Assembly (NCBI RefSeq): GCF_014697585.1
Contig: NZ_JACJSB010000011.1
Span: forward strand, 1 to 64,000
From: Dolichospermum sp. FACHB-1091
GTDB lineage: Bacteria; Cyanobacteriota; Cyanobacteriia; Cyanobacteriales; Nostocaceae
DNA: 64,000 bases
Direction of reading: 5' to 3'
The notes under the pieces were generated by a model. It was not told the DNA's origin. It searched no databases and was given only the letters and a program-made list of their open reading frames with translations. Positions 56,235-64,000 of the stretch are shown one piece after another. The position numbers and the translations under genes were made by a program. Numbering within the stretch: the stretch's first letter is position 1; every line of letters starts with the position of its first letter.

Positions 56235-57275
56235 TTACACGCTCAAGGATGGTGCTAAGGCTAAAGTTTTTGTCGGATCGCCAAGGAGTACGTGATCGCA
56301 TAGGGTAAATAGTTCTACCTCGGTTTGCGTCTGTCGCATCAGTCGGAGAAAATGACCTTCGGTATCAACACTCAAGGCAATATAGTTAAGGAACATTTTT
56401 ATGTAGCCTATACGCGATCGCTCTGGTATAGTTGAAGCGGTAGGAGTTTGCCATAAACGGTCAATATAGTCGCGTACCTCCACTAAAGGAATGGGTGTGA
56501 TCTGCTCTCCTTGCAAAACCTGGCGAATTTGATGAAAAAGCCAAGGATTCCCAATAGCCCACCGTCCCACCATCACCCCTGCTGCGCCGGTTTGAGAAAG
56601 CACTTCAACAGCAGTTGTTGCTGAGTTGATATTACCATTAGCCAGCACTGGACAATGGACGCGTTTGACAGCCTCCGCGATTAAATCATATTTGACAGCG
56701 CCGTGGTACATATCTTTGACCGTGCGACCATGTAAACTTAGCAAGTCAATGCTGTGACTGTTGATTATATCTAGTATTTGGTAAAAGTTATTTGTATTTT
56801 CAAAGCCTACGCGCATCTTCACAGTCAAAGGGCGATCGTTCACAGCAGAACGCAGTTCACCTAAAATCCGCTCTACTTTTTCCGGTTCTCGCAGCAACCC
56901 ACCCCCAACATTTTTGCGATAGATTCTTGGTGCTGGACAGCCCATATTCAAGTCTACTCCAGCAATATTATAGCGACAGAGTTCCTTTGCTGTTCGAACT
57001 AAGTCGGGAATGCTTTCGCCAATCATTTGTGCAAAAACAGGGCGATCAGTATCATTTTCGGTGATTGCTGCGAGAATGTGAGGATTGAGACGGGAAGTAT
57101 CATTGACGCGAAAATACTCAGTGAAGAAGTAGTCAGGACTGCCGTAGTGAGCAATAACCTTCATAAACCACTTGTTGGTAACATCCTGCATGGGCGCAAG
57201 AGCGGTGAGGGGTAGACATGGATGAAGGGATTGGGGAAGCGATACCTGGGACTTAGAGATGAAAACTGTTGCCAT
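56235..57275 (-). CDS. tRNA-dihydrouridine synthase family protein
   Basis: A 346-aa flavoenzyme that reduces uridines in tRNA to dihydrouridine with FMN and NADPH. A TIM-barrel start (LTALAPMQDVTNKWF), the active-site cysteine C113 in LNMGCPAPRIYRK, and FMN-phosphate loops LANGNINSA and GVMVGRWAIGNPW are visible. ITVKMRVG-like text (RPLTVKMRVGF) and SLHGRTV bind FMN. The usual catalytic segment after Cys is NxGCPxxxxxxxxxG, satisfied here. I cannot tell which Dus subgroup it is. It is a single gene followed by a MITE on the left. Confidence 0.88.
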   Translation of the reverse strand: MATVFISKSQVSLPQSLHPCLPLTALAPMQDVTNKWFMKVIAHYGSPDYFFTEYFRVNDTSRLNPHILAAITENDTDRPVFAQMIGESIPDLVRTAKELCRYNIAGVDLNMGCPAPRIYRKNVGGGLLREPEKVERILGELRSAVNDRPLTVKMRVGFENTNNFYQILDIINSHSIDLLSLHGRTVKDMYHGAVKYDLIAEAVKRVHCPVLANGNINSATTAVEVLSQTGAAGVMVGRWAIGNPWLFHQIRQVLQGEQITPIPLVEVRDYIDRLWQTPTASTIPERSRIGYIKMFLNYIALSVDTEGHFLRLMRQTQTEVELFTLCDHVLLGDPTKTLALAPSLSV

Positions 57276-57309
57276 AAATTAGATTGTTGTTACAGTTTTT
57301 GTTACAAAC

Positions 57310-57405
57310 GGGACTTATACAGGGGATATGGAATAAACGAACTACTCCAGGGACGGAGAACACAGAGAAATGGAGATTTAGGGAGGGATATTTTGCGTAA
57401 GTCCT
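57310..57405. repeat. MITE-like element, AGGACTTACGCA family (copy 6)
   Basis: Left end GGGACTTATACA (two changes) and right end TGCGTAAGTCCT bound 96 bases upstream of the Dus gene. The interior is the reverse orientation of the common GGTTCATTATTCC stretch (GGAATAAACGAACTAC). Confidence 0.75.
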
Positions 57406-57426
57406 GTAACAGTTAACAGTTAAACT

Positions 57427-57458
57427 AGATCCCGAATTTTTCAAGAAGTCGGGAATCT
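57427..57458. terminator. hairpin at the end of mltA
   Basis: AGATCCCGAATTTTT and AAGAAGTCGGGAATCT pair with a few mismatches, six bases beyond the mltA stop. Same family as the hairpins at 20978, 34056 and 40022. Confidence 0.65.
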
Positions 57459-57463
57459 AAAAA

Positions 57464-58696
57464 TTACGGTTTTAGTAATAGATAAAATAATTGTCCATTG
57501 CTGACTGTCACCCCCGCTCTTTCTCCCGCAGCTTCACCTGTTCCTAAAAAGTAATCTACCCTCCCTGCTCCTTTAATTGCGCCCCCTGTATCTTGATCTA
57601 AAACGTAACGACTCACCAGCCGATATTCGATTTTATTACTATTATTAATATAGGGAAAAGGAGCGCGAATTAATGCTAAAGCCCCTGGAGGCATTAATGA
57701 TTTATCTGTAGCAATAGAACGCTCTGGAGTTAGTGGTACACTAATAGAACCTTGGGCTGGTTTTCCGTAGGTTTCTCGAAAAAATACAAAACTGCGATCG
57801 CGCGGAATATAAATATTCAAATCCTGGGGATATTTGCGGAAATATTCGAGGATAATTGGCATATTTAACCCTTCTAAAGGTAATTTACCATCATCAACTA
57901 ACGACCTTCCTAAACTTCTATAATTATAAGCTGTATTACCAGCATAGCCTATGGTTGTTTGTGTTCCATCTGTTAATTTAAGTTTGGCTGAACCTTGAAT
58001 TTGAATTATATAAGGTTCAAGACGATTTCTAAACCAAAATAATTCTAATCCTTTTAATTTTCCCTTTCCACCTTGTAAACCATCTGCACCTTCTAATTCT
58101 AATCTGGTAGGATGGGGTTTAGCCCAAGATTCTAAATCAGCGGGATAGCGATAAACAGGATAACGAAACTCTTTTGTTGGTTGACGACTGGCTAAATATA
58201 CAGGTTCATAATAAGCGGTAAATAAAACCGTTCCTTTATTATCTCTCCCTACAGATTGATAAAAAACAAATTCTTTTTCGATAGCTGCGTGTAAGTCTTG
58301 AGCCGATTTTGTGGAAATCAACAATTGACGAAATCTTTGCAAACTTTGATCAACTCTTTCTCTAGTAATTTCCGATTTTTGATAAGCCATAATCGCCTGT
58401 TCTGTTTGCAAATATTTCAGGCTATAATCTATAGATTGTAATAATGCTTTTTTATCATCATAAGTTGCTTGATCTAAACAGGAAATATCCTCTTGACAGC
58501 AAGTAACTGGTACTCTAGGAACAAGTACGGGTAACTTCTTTGGCTCTGAATTTACTAACGGTGGTAAATTCCATTTTGCTAACCGACATTCGGGGGGACT
58601 AAGTTCTTGATTGAGGAGTGGTTTTATCCCCACAATCAAACTGGCCATAAATACAGGTAAACTAATAGTAATATTGGCAAAATGCTGGCTATTCAT
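57464..58696 (-). CDS. mltA: membrane-bound lytic murein transglycosylase A
   Basis: MltA cuts peptidoglycan glycan strands, leaving 1,6-anhydro-MurNAc ends. At 410 aa it has an N-terminal membrane/signal segment (ITISLPVFMASLIVGI), then the MltA domain (TAYYEPVYLASRQ; LEGADGLQGG; IQIQGSAKLKL) and the C-terminal 3D domain with conserved Asp in DQDTGGAIKGAGRVDYFLG. Its start overlaps the end of pcxA by eight bases, so the pair is translationally coupled on the minus strand. The overlap with a proton-extrusion gene has no obvious functional sense. Confidence 0.92.
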   Translation of the reverse strand: MNSQHFANITISLPVFMASLIVGIKPLLNQELSPPECRLAKWNLPPLVNSEPKKLPVLVPRVPVTCCQEDISCLDQATYDDKKALLQSIDYSLKYLQTEQAIMAYQKSEITRERVDQSLQRFRQLLISTKSAQDLHAAIEKEFVFYQSVGRDNKGTVLFTAYYEPVYLASRQPTKEFRYPVYRYPADLESWAKPHPTRLELEGADGLQGGKGKLKGLELFWFRNRLEPYIIQIQGSAKLKLTDGTQTTIGYAGNTAYNYRSLGRSLVDDGKLPLEGLNMPIILEYFRKYPQDLNIYIPRDRSFVFFRETYGKPAQGSISVPLTPERSIATDKSLMPPGALALIRAPFPYINNSNKIEYRLVSRYVLDQDTGGAIKGAGRVDYFLGTGEAAGERAGVTVSNGQLFYLLLKP

Positions 58697-60002
58697 TCAT
58701 GTTATGGTAGGTAGCAACCGCAGACGGTGAAATTCGATTTAAATACCGGAAAATCCAATATTTGAATATAGTATCTAAAATCACGGGAAATGTGGCAATA
58801 AATAAGAAAATAAAATCACGATTAGCCGGTAATCCCCAATGTCGTGATATCCCTTCTAACAGCACTTCCCAACCGTGGGGAGAGTGAAATCCAACGAAAA
58901 CATCAGTAAATAAAATGATGATAAATGCTTTAGCACTATCACTTAAACCATAGACTACGTTATCAATAAATTCTTTGAGTACAGCAATATCAGATTTACT
59001 CATTATTAACAACACGGTGAAACTAATTACCGCACAAATATCAGCAAATACATTTTTAATTGCATTATCACTTTCTTGACGAAATTCCTCTTTTACTTCC
59101 TCCGCTTTCTCTTTGATTTTATTTTCTAATTCTTCAGACCCCAGAGGAGGTGCATTAGTAATTAATGCTTCAAATTTAATTCTTTCTTCAAATCTTTGTA
59201 ATTTTAATAGTCCTTCTTCTTCCATTTCTGTATTTAAGAAAATTTCCGCTTTTTCTTGATTGCGAAAATGTTCTACCAATGGTCCAACAATTAGAGCTTT
59301 GGAAATTTGATGAGTCAGGAGAGGAATGATAATAAGTAGCAGTATAAATCGGATAGAGATAATACTTCTTTTTTGTGCTTGACGAAAATTTCTAACTACG
59401 TCCTGCTCAGAACCCGGATCTAATTCTACTTGTAGCCGAGTGATAGTATTGAAAATTGAGCGGGGTAAAATTCCTGTAGTATTAGCTTTTCCTTTTCTGA
59501 TATTTTGGTTAGATTTACTTGCTGTTTTGGGTGTGAATGGCTGAGATTTAACTAAATCTACGGGGACTTTAACAGGTTGAGAATTGGGATTTTCATAATT
59601 TTTGTATATATCATTATTATTGTATTTAGAAGTAACTTGGTCAATAAATTCTAGTTTCTCTAAAATTAATGCTGGGCTACTATATTCTATACCCACTTTC
59701 ATGGCGGCTTTTTGCTTAGATTCATTAGCCAACCACTGACTCGCTTTAAACTCCGTCAGCCGCATTTGTACCGTTTTTAATAACTTTTGCAAATCTGTCT
59801 CAAAATAATCCATGACACTACTACTGTAGGTGGTAGACTCGGCATCTATTTTGTTACCATGGAAATGTTTTTCTTCAATTCCCTGGATTTTTATAGCTGC
59901 TTGATAAGCTGCTTCTAAAGAACGCTCTGGTGTCAGTAGATACCATCTGTAAGCAGCTAGTAAAAAAGGGTATATTTTTTGTTTAAACACAGTATTTTTC
60001 AT
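58689..60002 (-). CDS. pcxA: proton extrusion protein PcxA (CemA family)
   Basis: PcxA (CotA/CemA family) is an inner-membrane protein needed for light-induced proton release and indirectly for CO2 uptake. From ATG 60002 it is 437 aa. The N-terminal part is soluble (YRWYLLTPERSLEAAYQAAI), followed by a variable linker and four C-terminal membrane helices; GFHSPHGWEVLLEGISRHWG is the strongest family mark. The stop overlaps mltA. The start is 58 bases from a divergent helicase-like gene. Confidence 0.92.
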   Translation of the reverse strand: MKNTVFKQKIYPFLLAAYRWYLLTPERSLEAAYQAAIKIQGIEEKHFHGNKIDAESTTYSSSVMDYFETDLQKLLKTVQMRLTEFKASQWLANESKQKAAMKVGIEYSSPALILEKLEFIDQVTSKYNNNDIYKNYENPNSQPVKVPVDLVKSQPFTPKTASKSNQNIRKGKANTTGILPRSIFNTITRLQVELDPGSEQDVVRNFRQAQKRSIISIRFILLLIIIPLLTHQISKALIVGPLVEHFRNQEKAEIFLNTEMEEEGLLKLQRFEERIKFEALITNAPPLGSEELENKIKEKAEEVKEEFRQESDNAIKNVFADICAVISFTVLLIMSKSDIAVLKEFIDNVVYGLSDSAKAFIIILFTDVFVGFHSPHGWEVLLEGISRHWGLPANRDFIFLFIATFPVILDTIFKYWIFRYLNRISPSAVATYHNMNE

Positions 60003-60060
60003 TGAGACCATGATCTGGCATTATCTACTAAACTATTAAACTTAAATTAACCTAAAAGAT

Positions 60061-62202
60061 ATGGTTTCTTCTATTTGGATTTTTGGTACTAGTCGCAGTG
60101 GTAAAACTACTCGCTTGCTAAACCAGTTTAGTGCTTGGTTGCAAATAAAAGACCGTAAGTTGTCCAATTTATCTGACAACCCTATAAATCCAACTTTAAA
60201 TTTACACCAAAGAGAACTAAGTATTTTATTACTAGCTGCTAATGATGACAACAGACGAGAATTAGCTGATAGAGTTACTACTTTGACCCTGGGAAAACAT
60301 CCTATTCGTGTCAAAACAGCCTTGGGGTTTTTTCAAGATGAGGTAATTTTATTTTGGCCATTATTAATTGATTTATTGTCAATAAAAGCACAATTTCCGG
60401 TTAGATTACGTCCAGAAACGGAACAGGAATTAGCGACAAAACTCTGGAGTTCCCATTTAAACTCAGATATCTTGCGGCGTGTCGGTATAAATGAGTATCG
60501 TTTAGTTAGACGAATACTGGATTTATGGCAATTAGCAGCTTATAGCGGTGTATCCTGTGAACATATTCCCCAAATATTGCACAGTGGTATAGTAGATAAT
60601 TCTATCAATTTAGAACCGGAATTTTTGGGTTCTTTACTACTAAATTGGCGAAATTGGTGTTTAGAACGGGGTTTATTGACTTACGGGCTAATTACCGAGC
60701 TATATAACCAAAAATTATTAACTCATGGTGACTATCAGCAGCATCTCAAGCAACGTTATCAGGGTATCATAGCAGATGATGTAGATGATTATCCGGCGAT
60801 CGCTGCTAATTTATTTGAATTTTTGTTAAATACTGGTGCTGTGGGCGCATTTAGCTACAATCGTGACGGGGCTGTCCGCTGGGGTTTGGGGGCAGATCCT
60901 CAGTATTTATCCAGATTAACTAAATATTGTCAAGTAGAGAATTTAACTAAACCACATCCCCATAGTTTGGGATATTTTCTCACTGATCAAATGGTAGAAT
61001 TGGTAACACATCCCATGACAATGTTGAGTTTACCAAGTTCTGTACAGCCTGTCCAAACCACTTCCCGCGCTGAGTTATTACGTCAAATAGCCCAGATAAT
61101 AATTCATGGGGTCAAATCCGGGGAAGTAGGGGCAGATGAAGTAGCAATTATTGCACCAGGACTAGATGCGATCGCTCGTTATACCTTGGTAGAAATATTA
61201 ACTAAACAAAATATTGAAGTAGAATCACTTAATGAACAGCGCCCATTAATTAGTTCCTCCGTAGTTAGAGCCTTACTGACCTTAATAGCTCTAGTTTATC
61301 CTGGTTTGGGGCGTTTGGTGGATAGGGACGCAGTGGCGGAAATGTTAGTTATTTTAAGTCAATATCAAACTCCAGAGGGGGAGAAAAAAGAATTTCATCA
61401 TTCTAGAATAGATCCGGTGCGGGCTGGGTTAATAGCAGATTATTGTTTTGTCCCCCACCCCGACACACCCAATTTATTATCAGTGAAAACCTTTGAACGC
61501 TGGGATAGAATTGGTTATACTGCAACTCAGGCTTATGAACAAATATTACAATGGATTGTCCAACAGCGGGAGCAATATCACCAGCGACCTGTTGTCACTC
61601 CCATTTTTCTCTTATATAAAGCCATTCAAGACTTTGTGTGTAAGGATAAAAATCCTTCATATCAGGAATTATCAGCATTAAGAGAATTAATAGAAACTGC
61701 TCAACATTATTGGGAAATAGACACTCGCTTAAAACAAACAGATTCCTTATTACTTTCACTGCATACGCCAGAAACACTTAGCATTACCATTGCAGAATTT
61801 ATTCAACTGCTACAACGGGGAACAATTACTGCAAATCCTGAACCGGTGCGTTCTATCGGTAGTAATAGAAAAACTGTAACTTTAGCGACTATATTTCAAT
61901 ACCGTGCCAGTAAAAAAAATCACCGTTGGCATTTTTGGTTAGATATTGGTTCACCCCTGTGGGCAAAAGGTGGCGCGGCTACTTTATTTGGTGCTAATGT
62001 ATTTTTACAGCATAGACTAGGAAAACCTTGGACAGCAGCAGATGAACAATTAGCCGAAGAACAAAGATTACAAATAATTATCGCCGATTTACTAGCGCGT
62101 GTGTCTGATAAACTATATTTGTGTCACAGTGATTTAGCTGTAAATGGACAGGAACAAATCGGACCTTTGTTACCTTTAGTTTATGCTAGTGAGGTGGTGT
62201 AA
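60061..62202 (+). CDS. UvrD/AddB-like P-loop protein, possible recombination helicase relative
   Basis: A 713-aa protein. The N-terminal Walker A is GTSRSGKTT (about 9-17), and a later IIADDVDDYPAIA resembles the Walker B/motif II of UvrD/Rep-type helicases (DEFQD-like, altered to DDVDD). The C-terminal half has VAIIAPGLDAIARYTL and weak further helicase-like text, but I see no nuclease motif or Cys cluster. I recall cyanobacterial proteins of this sort labelled recombinase. The substitution in motif II makes it doubtful that it unwinds DNA in the usual way. Cytosolic, single gene, divergent from pcxA. Confidence 0.6.
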   Translation: MVSSIWIFGTSRSGKTTRLLNQFSAWLQIKDRKLSNLSDNPINPTLNLHQRELSILLLAANDDNRRELADRVTTLTLGKHPIRVKTALGFFQDEVILFWPLLIDLLSIKAQFPVRLRPETEQELATKLWSSHLNSDILRRVGINEYRLVRRILDLWQLAAYSGVSCEHIPQILHSGIVDNSINLEPEFLGSLLLNWRNWCLERGLLTYGLITELYNQKLLTHGDYQQHLKQRYQGIIADDVDDYPAIAANLFEFLLNTGAVGAFSYNRDGAVRWGLGADPQYLSRLTKYCQVENLTKPHPHSLGYFLTDQMVELVTHPMTMLSLPSSVQPVQTTSRAELLRQIAQIIIHGVKSGEVGADEVAIIAPGLDAIARYTLVEILTKQNIEVESLNEQRPLISSSVVRALLTLIALVYPGLGRLVDRDAVAEMLVILSQYQTPEGEKKEFHHSRIDPVRAGLIADYCFVPHPDTPNLLSVKTFERWDRIGYTATQAYEQILQWIVQQREQYHQRPVVTPIFLLYKAIQDFVCKDKNPSYQELSALRELIETAQHYWEIDTRLKQTDSLLLSLHTPETLSITIAEFIQLLQRGTITANPEPVRSIGSNRKTVTLATIFQYRASKKNHRWHFWLDIGSPLWAKGGAATLFGANVFLQHRLGKPWTAADEQLAEEQRLQIIIADLLARVSDKLYLCHSDLAVNGQEQIGPLLPLVYASEVV

Positions 62203-62391
62203 ATAGCGCTGGCTGAATAAAGCTAAAACCTTTTATTTTTTATTAATAAGGTTTTCAAGTATTTTTAGAACAAAAAAATGCAACTGTTTTGGCTTATACC
62301 TTTGCCAACACCCTGAAACCCTGTTGATAGGGTAAGGGTTTTATTGGGTTTGGGAATTATTTTTGGAAAATTGGCACAGGTATTGTCAACA

Positions 62392-63375
62392 TTACAATTT
62401 GACTTGTGCCAAATGGCTGCGGGGGTTATAGGTACGGATAGCCCTGATTTTCTCATAGTATTCCCTTTCTTGGGGATTGAGGTCTTTTGGGGGAGCGATC
62501 GCTACTTTTACCAATTGATCACCGCGTCCACCCTTAGTTAGCGGCCAACCTTTACCACGTAGGCGTAGAGATTGACCAGAACGGACTCCTGCTGGTAATT
62601 TGACATTAACATGACCGTCGGGGGTGGGAACATCAATAGCTGCTCCTAATGTAGCTTCATCCGGGGTAATCAAGACTTCGCAGACCAGATGATCCCCTTC
62701 CATTTGAAAAAAGGAATGGGGTTGTAATTCCACTTTCAAGTATAAATCTCCCCGTTGTTGGGTCTGATGGTTAATTTGGCCTTTTCCCTTAATCCGTAAG
62801 CGAGTACCAGCTTTAGCACCAGCAGGTATACGCACATCAATAGTTTCGCTACCTAAACTAAATCGTTTTTCGACACCGGAAAATGCTTCACCTAAAGTTA
62901 AAGTAATCACTGCTTCTGTGTCTTGTGTTCTAGCAGTGTCTTGAAAAGAAAAATCGTTAAAACCCCCATATCTACCACCTGTTCTCCCAGTGGAGGTAGA
63001 ATCTGTGGCGGTTTGTCGTCCACTGCGAGGACCAGCGCCACCAAATAATTCATTTAAGAAGTCATTAAAACTGCCGTATTGTCCGAAGTCAAAGCCGCCC
63101 ATATCAGCACCAGGACCACCGGAGGGGAAACCTTGACCGGCTTGTTTCCAATATTGACCAAATTGGTCGTATTTTTTGCGTTTATCTGGGTCTGATAAGA
63201 CTTCGTAGGCTTCATTTACTTCTTTAAATTTTGCTTCGGCCTGTTTGTTGTTGGGGTTAACATCAGGATGATATTTACGGGCTAGTTTGCGAAAAGCTTG
63301 TTTAATTTCTTCCGATGTGGCGGTTTTAGTAATTCCTAAAATTGCATAATAGTCTTTAAAGTCGGTTGCAGCCAT
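62392..63375 (-). CDS. J-domain co-chaperone, CbpA/DnaJ type II
   Basis: A 327-aa DnaJ family protein that stimulates DnaK ATPase. It has a J domain (about 1-70) with HPD at 36-38, then a Gly/Phe-rich linker (FGQYGSFNDFLNELFGG) and two C-terminal beta domains (VITLTLGEAFSGVEKRF; VRIPAGAKAGTRLRIKGKG). The zinc-finger CxxCxGxG repeats of type I DnaJ are absent. It ends at a TGA-proximal tail with many basic residues. A heptamer repeat (63433) lies in its upstream region. Confidence 0.92.
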   Translation of the reverse strand: MAATDFKDYYAILGITKTATSEEIKQAFRKLARKYHPDVNPNNKQAEAKFKEVNEAYEVLSDPDKRKKYDQFGQYWKQAGQGFPSGGPGADMGGFDFGQYGSFNDFLNELFGGAGPRSGRQTATDSTSTGRTGGRYGGFNDFSFQDTARTQDTEAVITLTLGEAFSGVEKRFSLGSETIDVRIPAGAKAGTRLRIKGKGQINHQTQQRGDLYLKVELQPHSFFQMEGDHLVCEVLITPDEATLGAAIDVPTPDGHVNVKLPAGVRSGQSLRLRGKGWPLTKGGRGDQLVKVAIAPPKDLNPQEREYYEKIRAIRTYNPRSHLAQVKL

Positions 63376-63432
63376 TTACTAGCCTCCTGTGGAAATTTAA
63401 GTAGGTTGGCGTTAAAAATTGTCGTTATGACA

Positions 63433-63463
63433 AGGGAACAGGGAACAGGGAACAGGGAACAGG
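63433..63463 (+). repeat. heptamer tandem repeat (GGGAACA)
   Basis: Four GGGAACA units, an STRR, about 60 bases upstream of the J-domain gene start. The same heptamer class as those at 5172 and inside gcvP. Confidence 0.85.
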
Positions 63464-63611
63464 TTTTGGGCAACTTTACTTTTTGTTACTTATGTCGGTT
63501 TTTTCCGTTCACCTATTTAGGTTATGTTTTTTCTAAAATATGATATGTACTGTTTTCTTGGTCTAATGCCGAAAAGACTCTAAATATTAAATTAACAAAA
63601 AGTTCCCAAAG

Positions 63612-64000
63612 TTAAGTGTGGTTTTTGCCGAATGTACCGGGGCAATTCCCGTACTCTTGCCATTGTGAATGATAAATCAACTCATCTATTCCTTCTTCTA
63701 AGCTGGGGGGAGCATCCCGGATTTGGCGGTGCATTCGGAAAATGATGTCTTCGGGAACTTGACGAATTCGTCTTTGATTTCGGGCTAAACATAGCCAGAT
63801 TGGGGTTCTGAGCCAAATTCCGGTAATGTGAGTCAAGCCAAAATCACGGGCTAGGGTAATCACTTCTCGACGGTTTTTCCTTTGGGTGTTGGTAGCATCG
63901 AAAATCACTCCTTGATCTAAGTTTATCGCTTGTTGAAATTGTCGTTCTATTTCTTGCCAAATTAGCGGCCAAGCCCCTTGAATTGCTTCAGAACCAAAAA
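63612..64000 (-). CDS. P-loop kinase-like ATPase (AAA_33-type), C-terminal part; start beyond window
   Basis: The frame is open from the window edge (SEAIQGAWPLIWQEIERQFQ) to TAA at 63612. The segment GVIFDATNTQRKNRREVI and the later IWLCLARNQRRIRQVPEDII are characteristic of AAA_33/polynucleotide-kinase-like proteins: an Asp-containing Walker B-like block and a lid arginine region. The P-loop itself lies off the window. The real protein starts upstream of 64000; the internal GTG at 63908 is not a start. Function unknown. Confidence 0.7.
   Translation of the reverse strand, partial: FGSEAIQGAWPLIWQEIERQFQQAINLDQGVIFDATNTQRKNRREVITLARDFGLTHITGIWLRTPIWLCLARNQRRIRQVPEDIIFRMHRQIRDAPPSLEEGIDELIYHSQWQEYGNCPGTFGKNHT

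Overview
The window is chromosomal DNA of a filamentous, heterocyst-forming cyanobacterium (order Nostocales). The evidence is a hetP gene with an upstream HetR-type palindrome, nblA (phycobilisome degradation), pcxA, a diiron Mg-protoporphyrin ester cyclase, a DnaE C-half that begins with a split intein, many GCGATCGC (HIP1-type) octamers, heptameric short tandem repeats and AT-rich spacers. I cannot name the genus.

Layout. 1-7.7 kb: the end of an IS630-type element, an orphan adenine methyltransferase, secD-secF, a small membrane protein, a GNAT acetyltransferase, bioF, and three decayed gene remnants (DUF2442, NYN/OST-HTH-like, HicA-like). 7.7-13.7 kb: a GH116 glycosidase, then more than 2 kb of non-coding DNA leading to hetP. 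13.7-24.7 kb: a ribosomal-peptide (RiPP) locus. 24.9-32.7 kb: a peroxiredoxin/PerR pair sharing a Per-box-like palindrome, an acyltransferase, a DUF938 methyltransferase, tRNA-Ala(UGC), trhO and gcvP. 32.7-36.8 kb: accessory DNA with unrecognised proteins, toxin-antitoxin genes and 81-bp tandem repeats. 37-40 kb: a metal ABC importer. 40-44 kb: a low-oxygen tetrapyrrole set (acsF, heme oxygenase, hemN). 44.2-50 kb: a GlsB-like protein and kdpA-B-F-C. 50-64 kb: anmK, nblA, dnaE-C, a DUF4912 protein, a dihydrouridine synthase, mltA-pcxA, a UvrD/AddB-like protein, a J-domain chaperone and a partial P-loop protein.

The most interesting system is the RiPP locus. On the plus strand it has a transposase-like HTH protein, a peptidase-containing ABC exporter with an N-terminal cyclic-nucleotide-binding-like domain, an HlyD adaptor, three related small peptides and a parvulin-like protein. 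Converging on it from the minus strand are a HopA1-family protein, an APH-fold kinase and three more small peptides. HopA1-like lyase plus APH-like kinase is the dehydration pair of class V lanthipeptide and thioamitide pathways (LxmY/LxmK, TvaD/TvaC). None of the six candidate precursors contains cysteine, so thioether rings cannot form within them. The product should be a dehydrated peptide, a peptide cross-linked by another nucleophile, or something new.

The second theme is repeat invasion. A MITE-like family with AGGACTTACGCA ends occurs six times, once between kdpA and kdpB. Heptamer repeats and G-rich repeats sit in frame inside gcvP, the GH116 gene and the N-terminus of the metal-binding lipoprotein. 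A family of GATCCC...GGGATC hairpins closes many genes.
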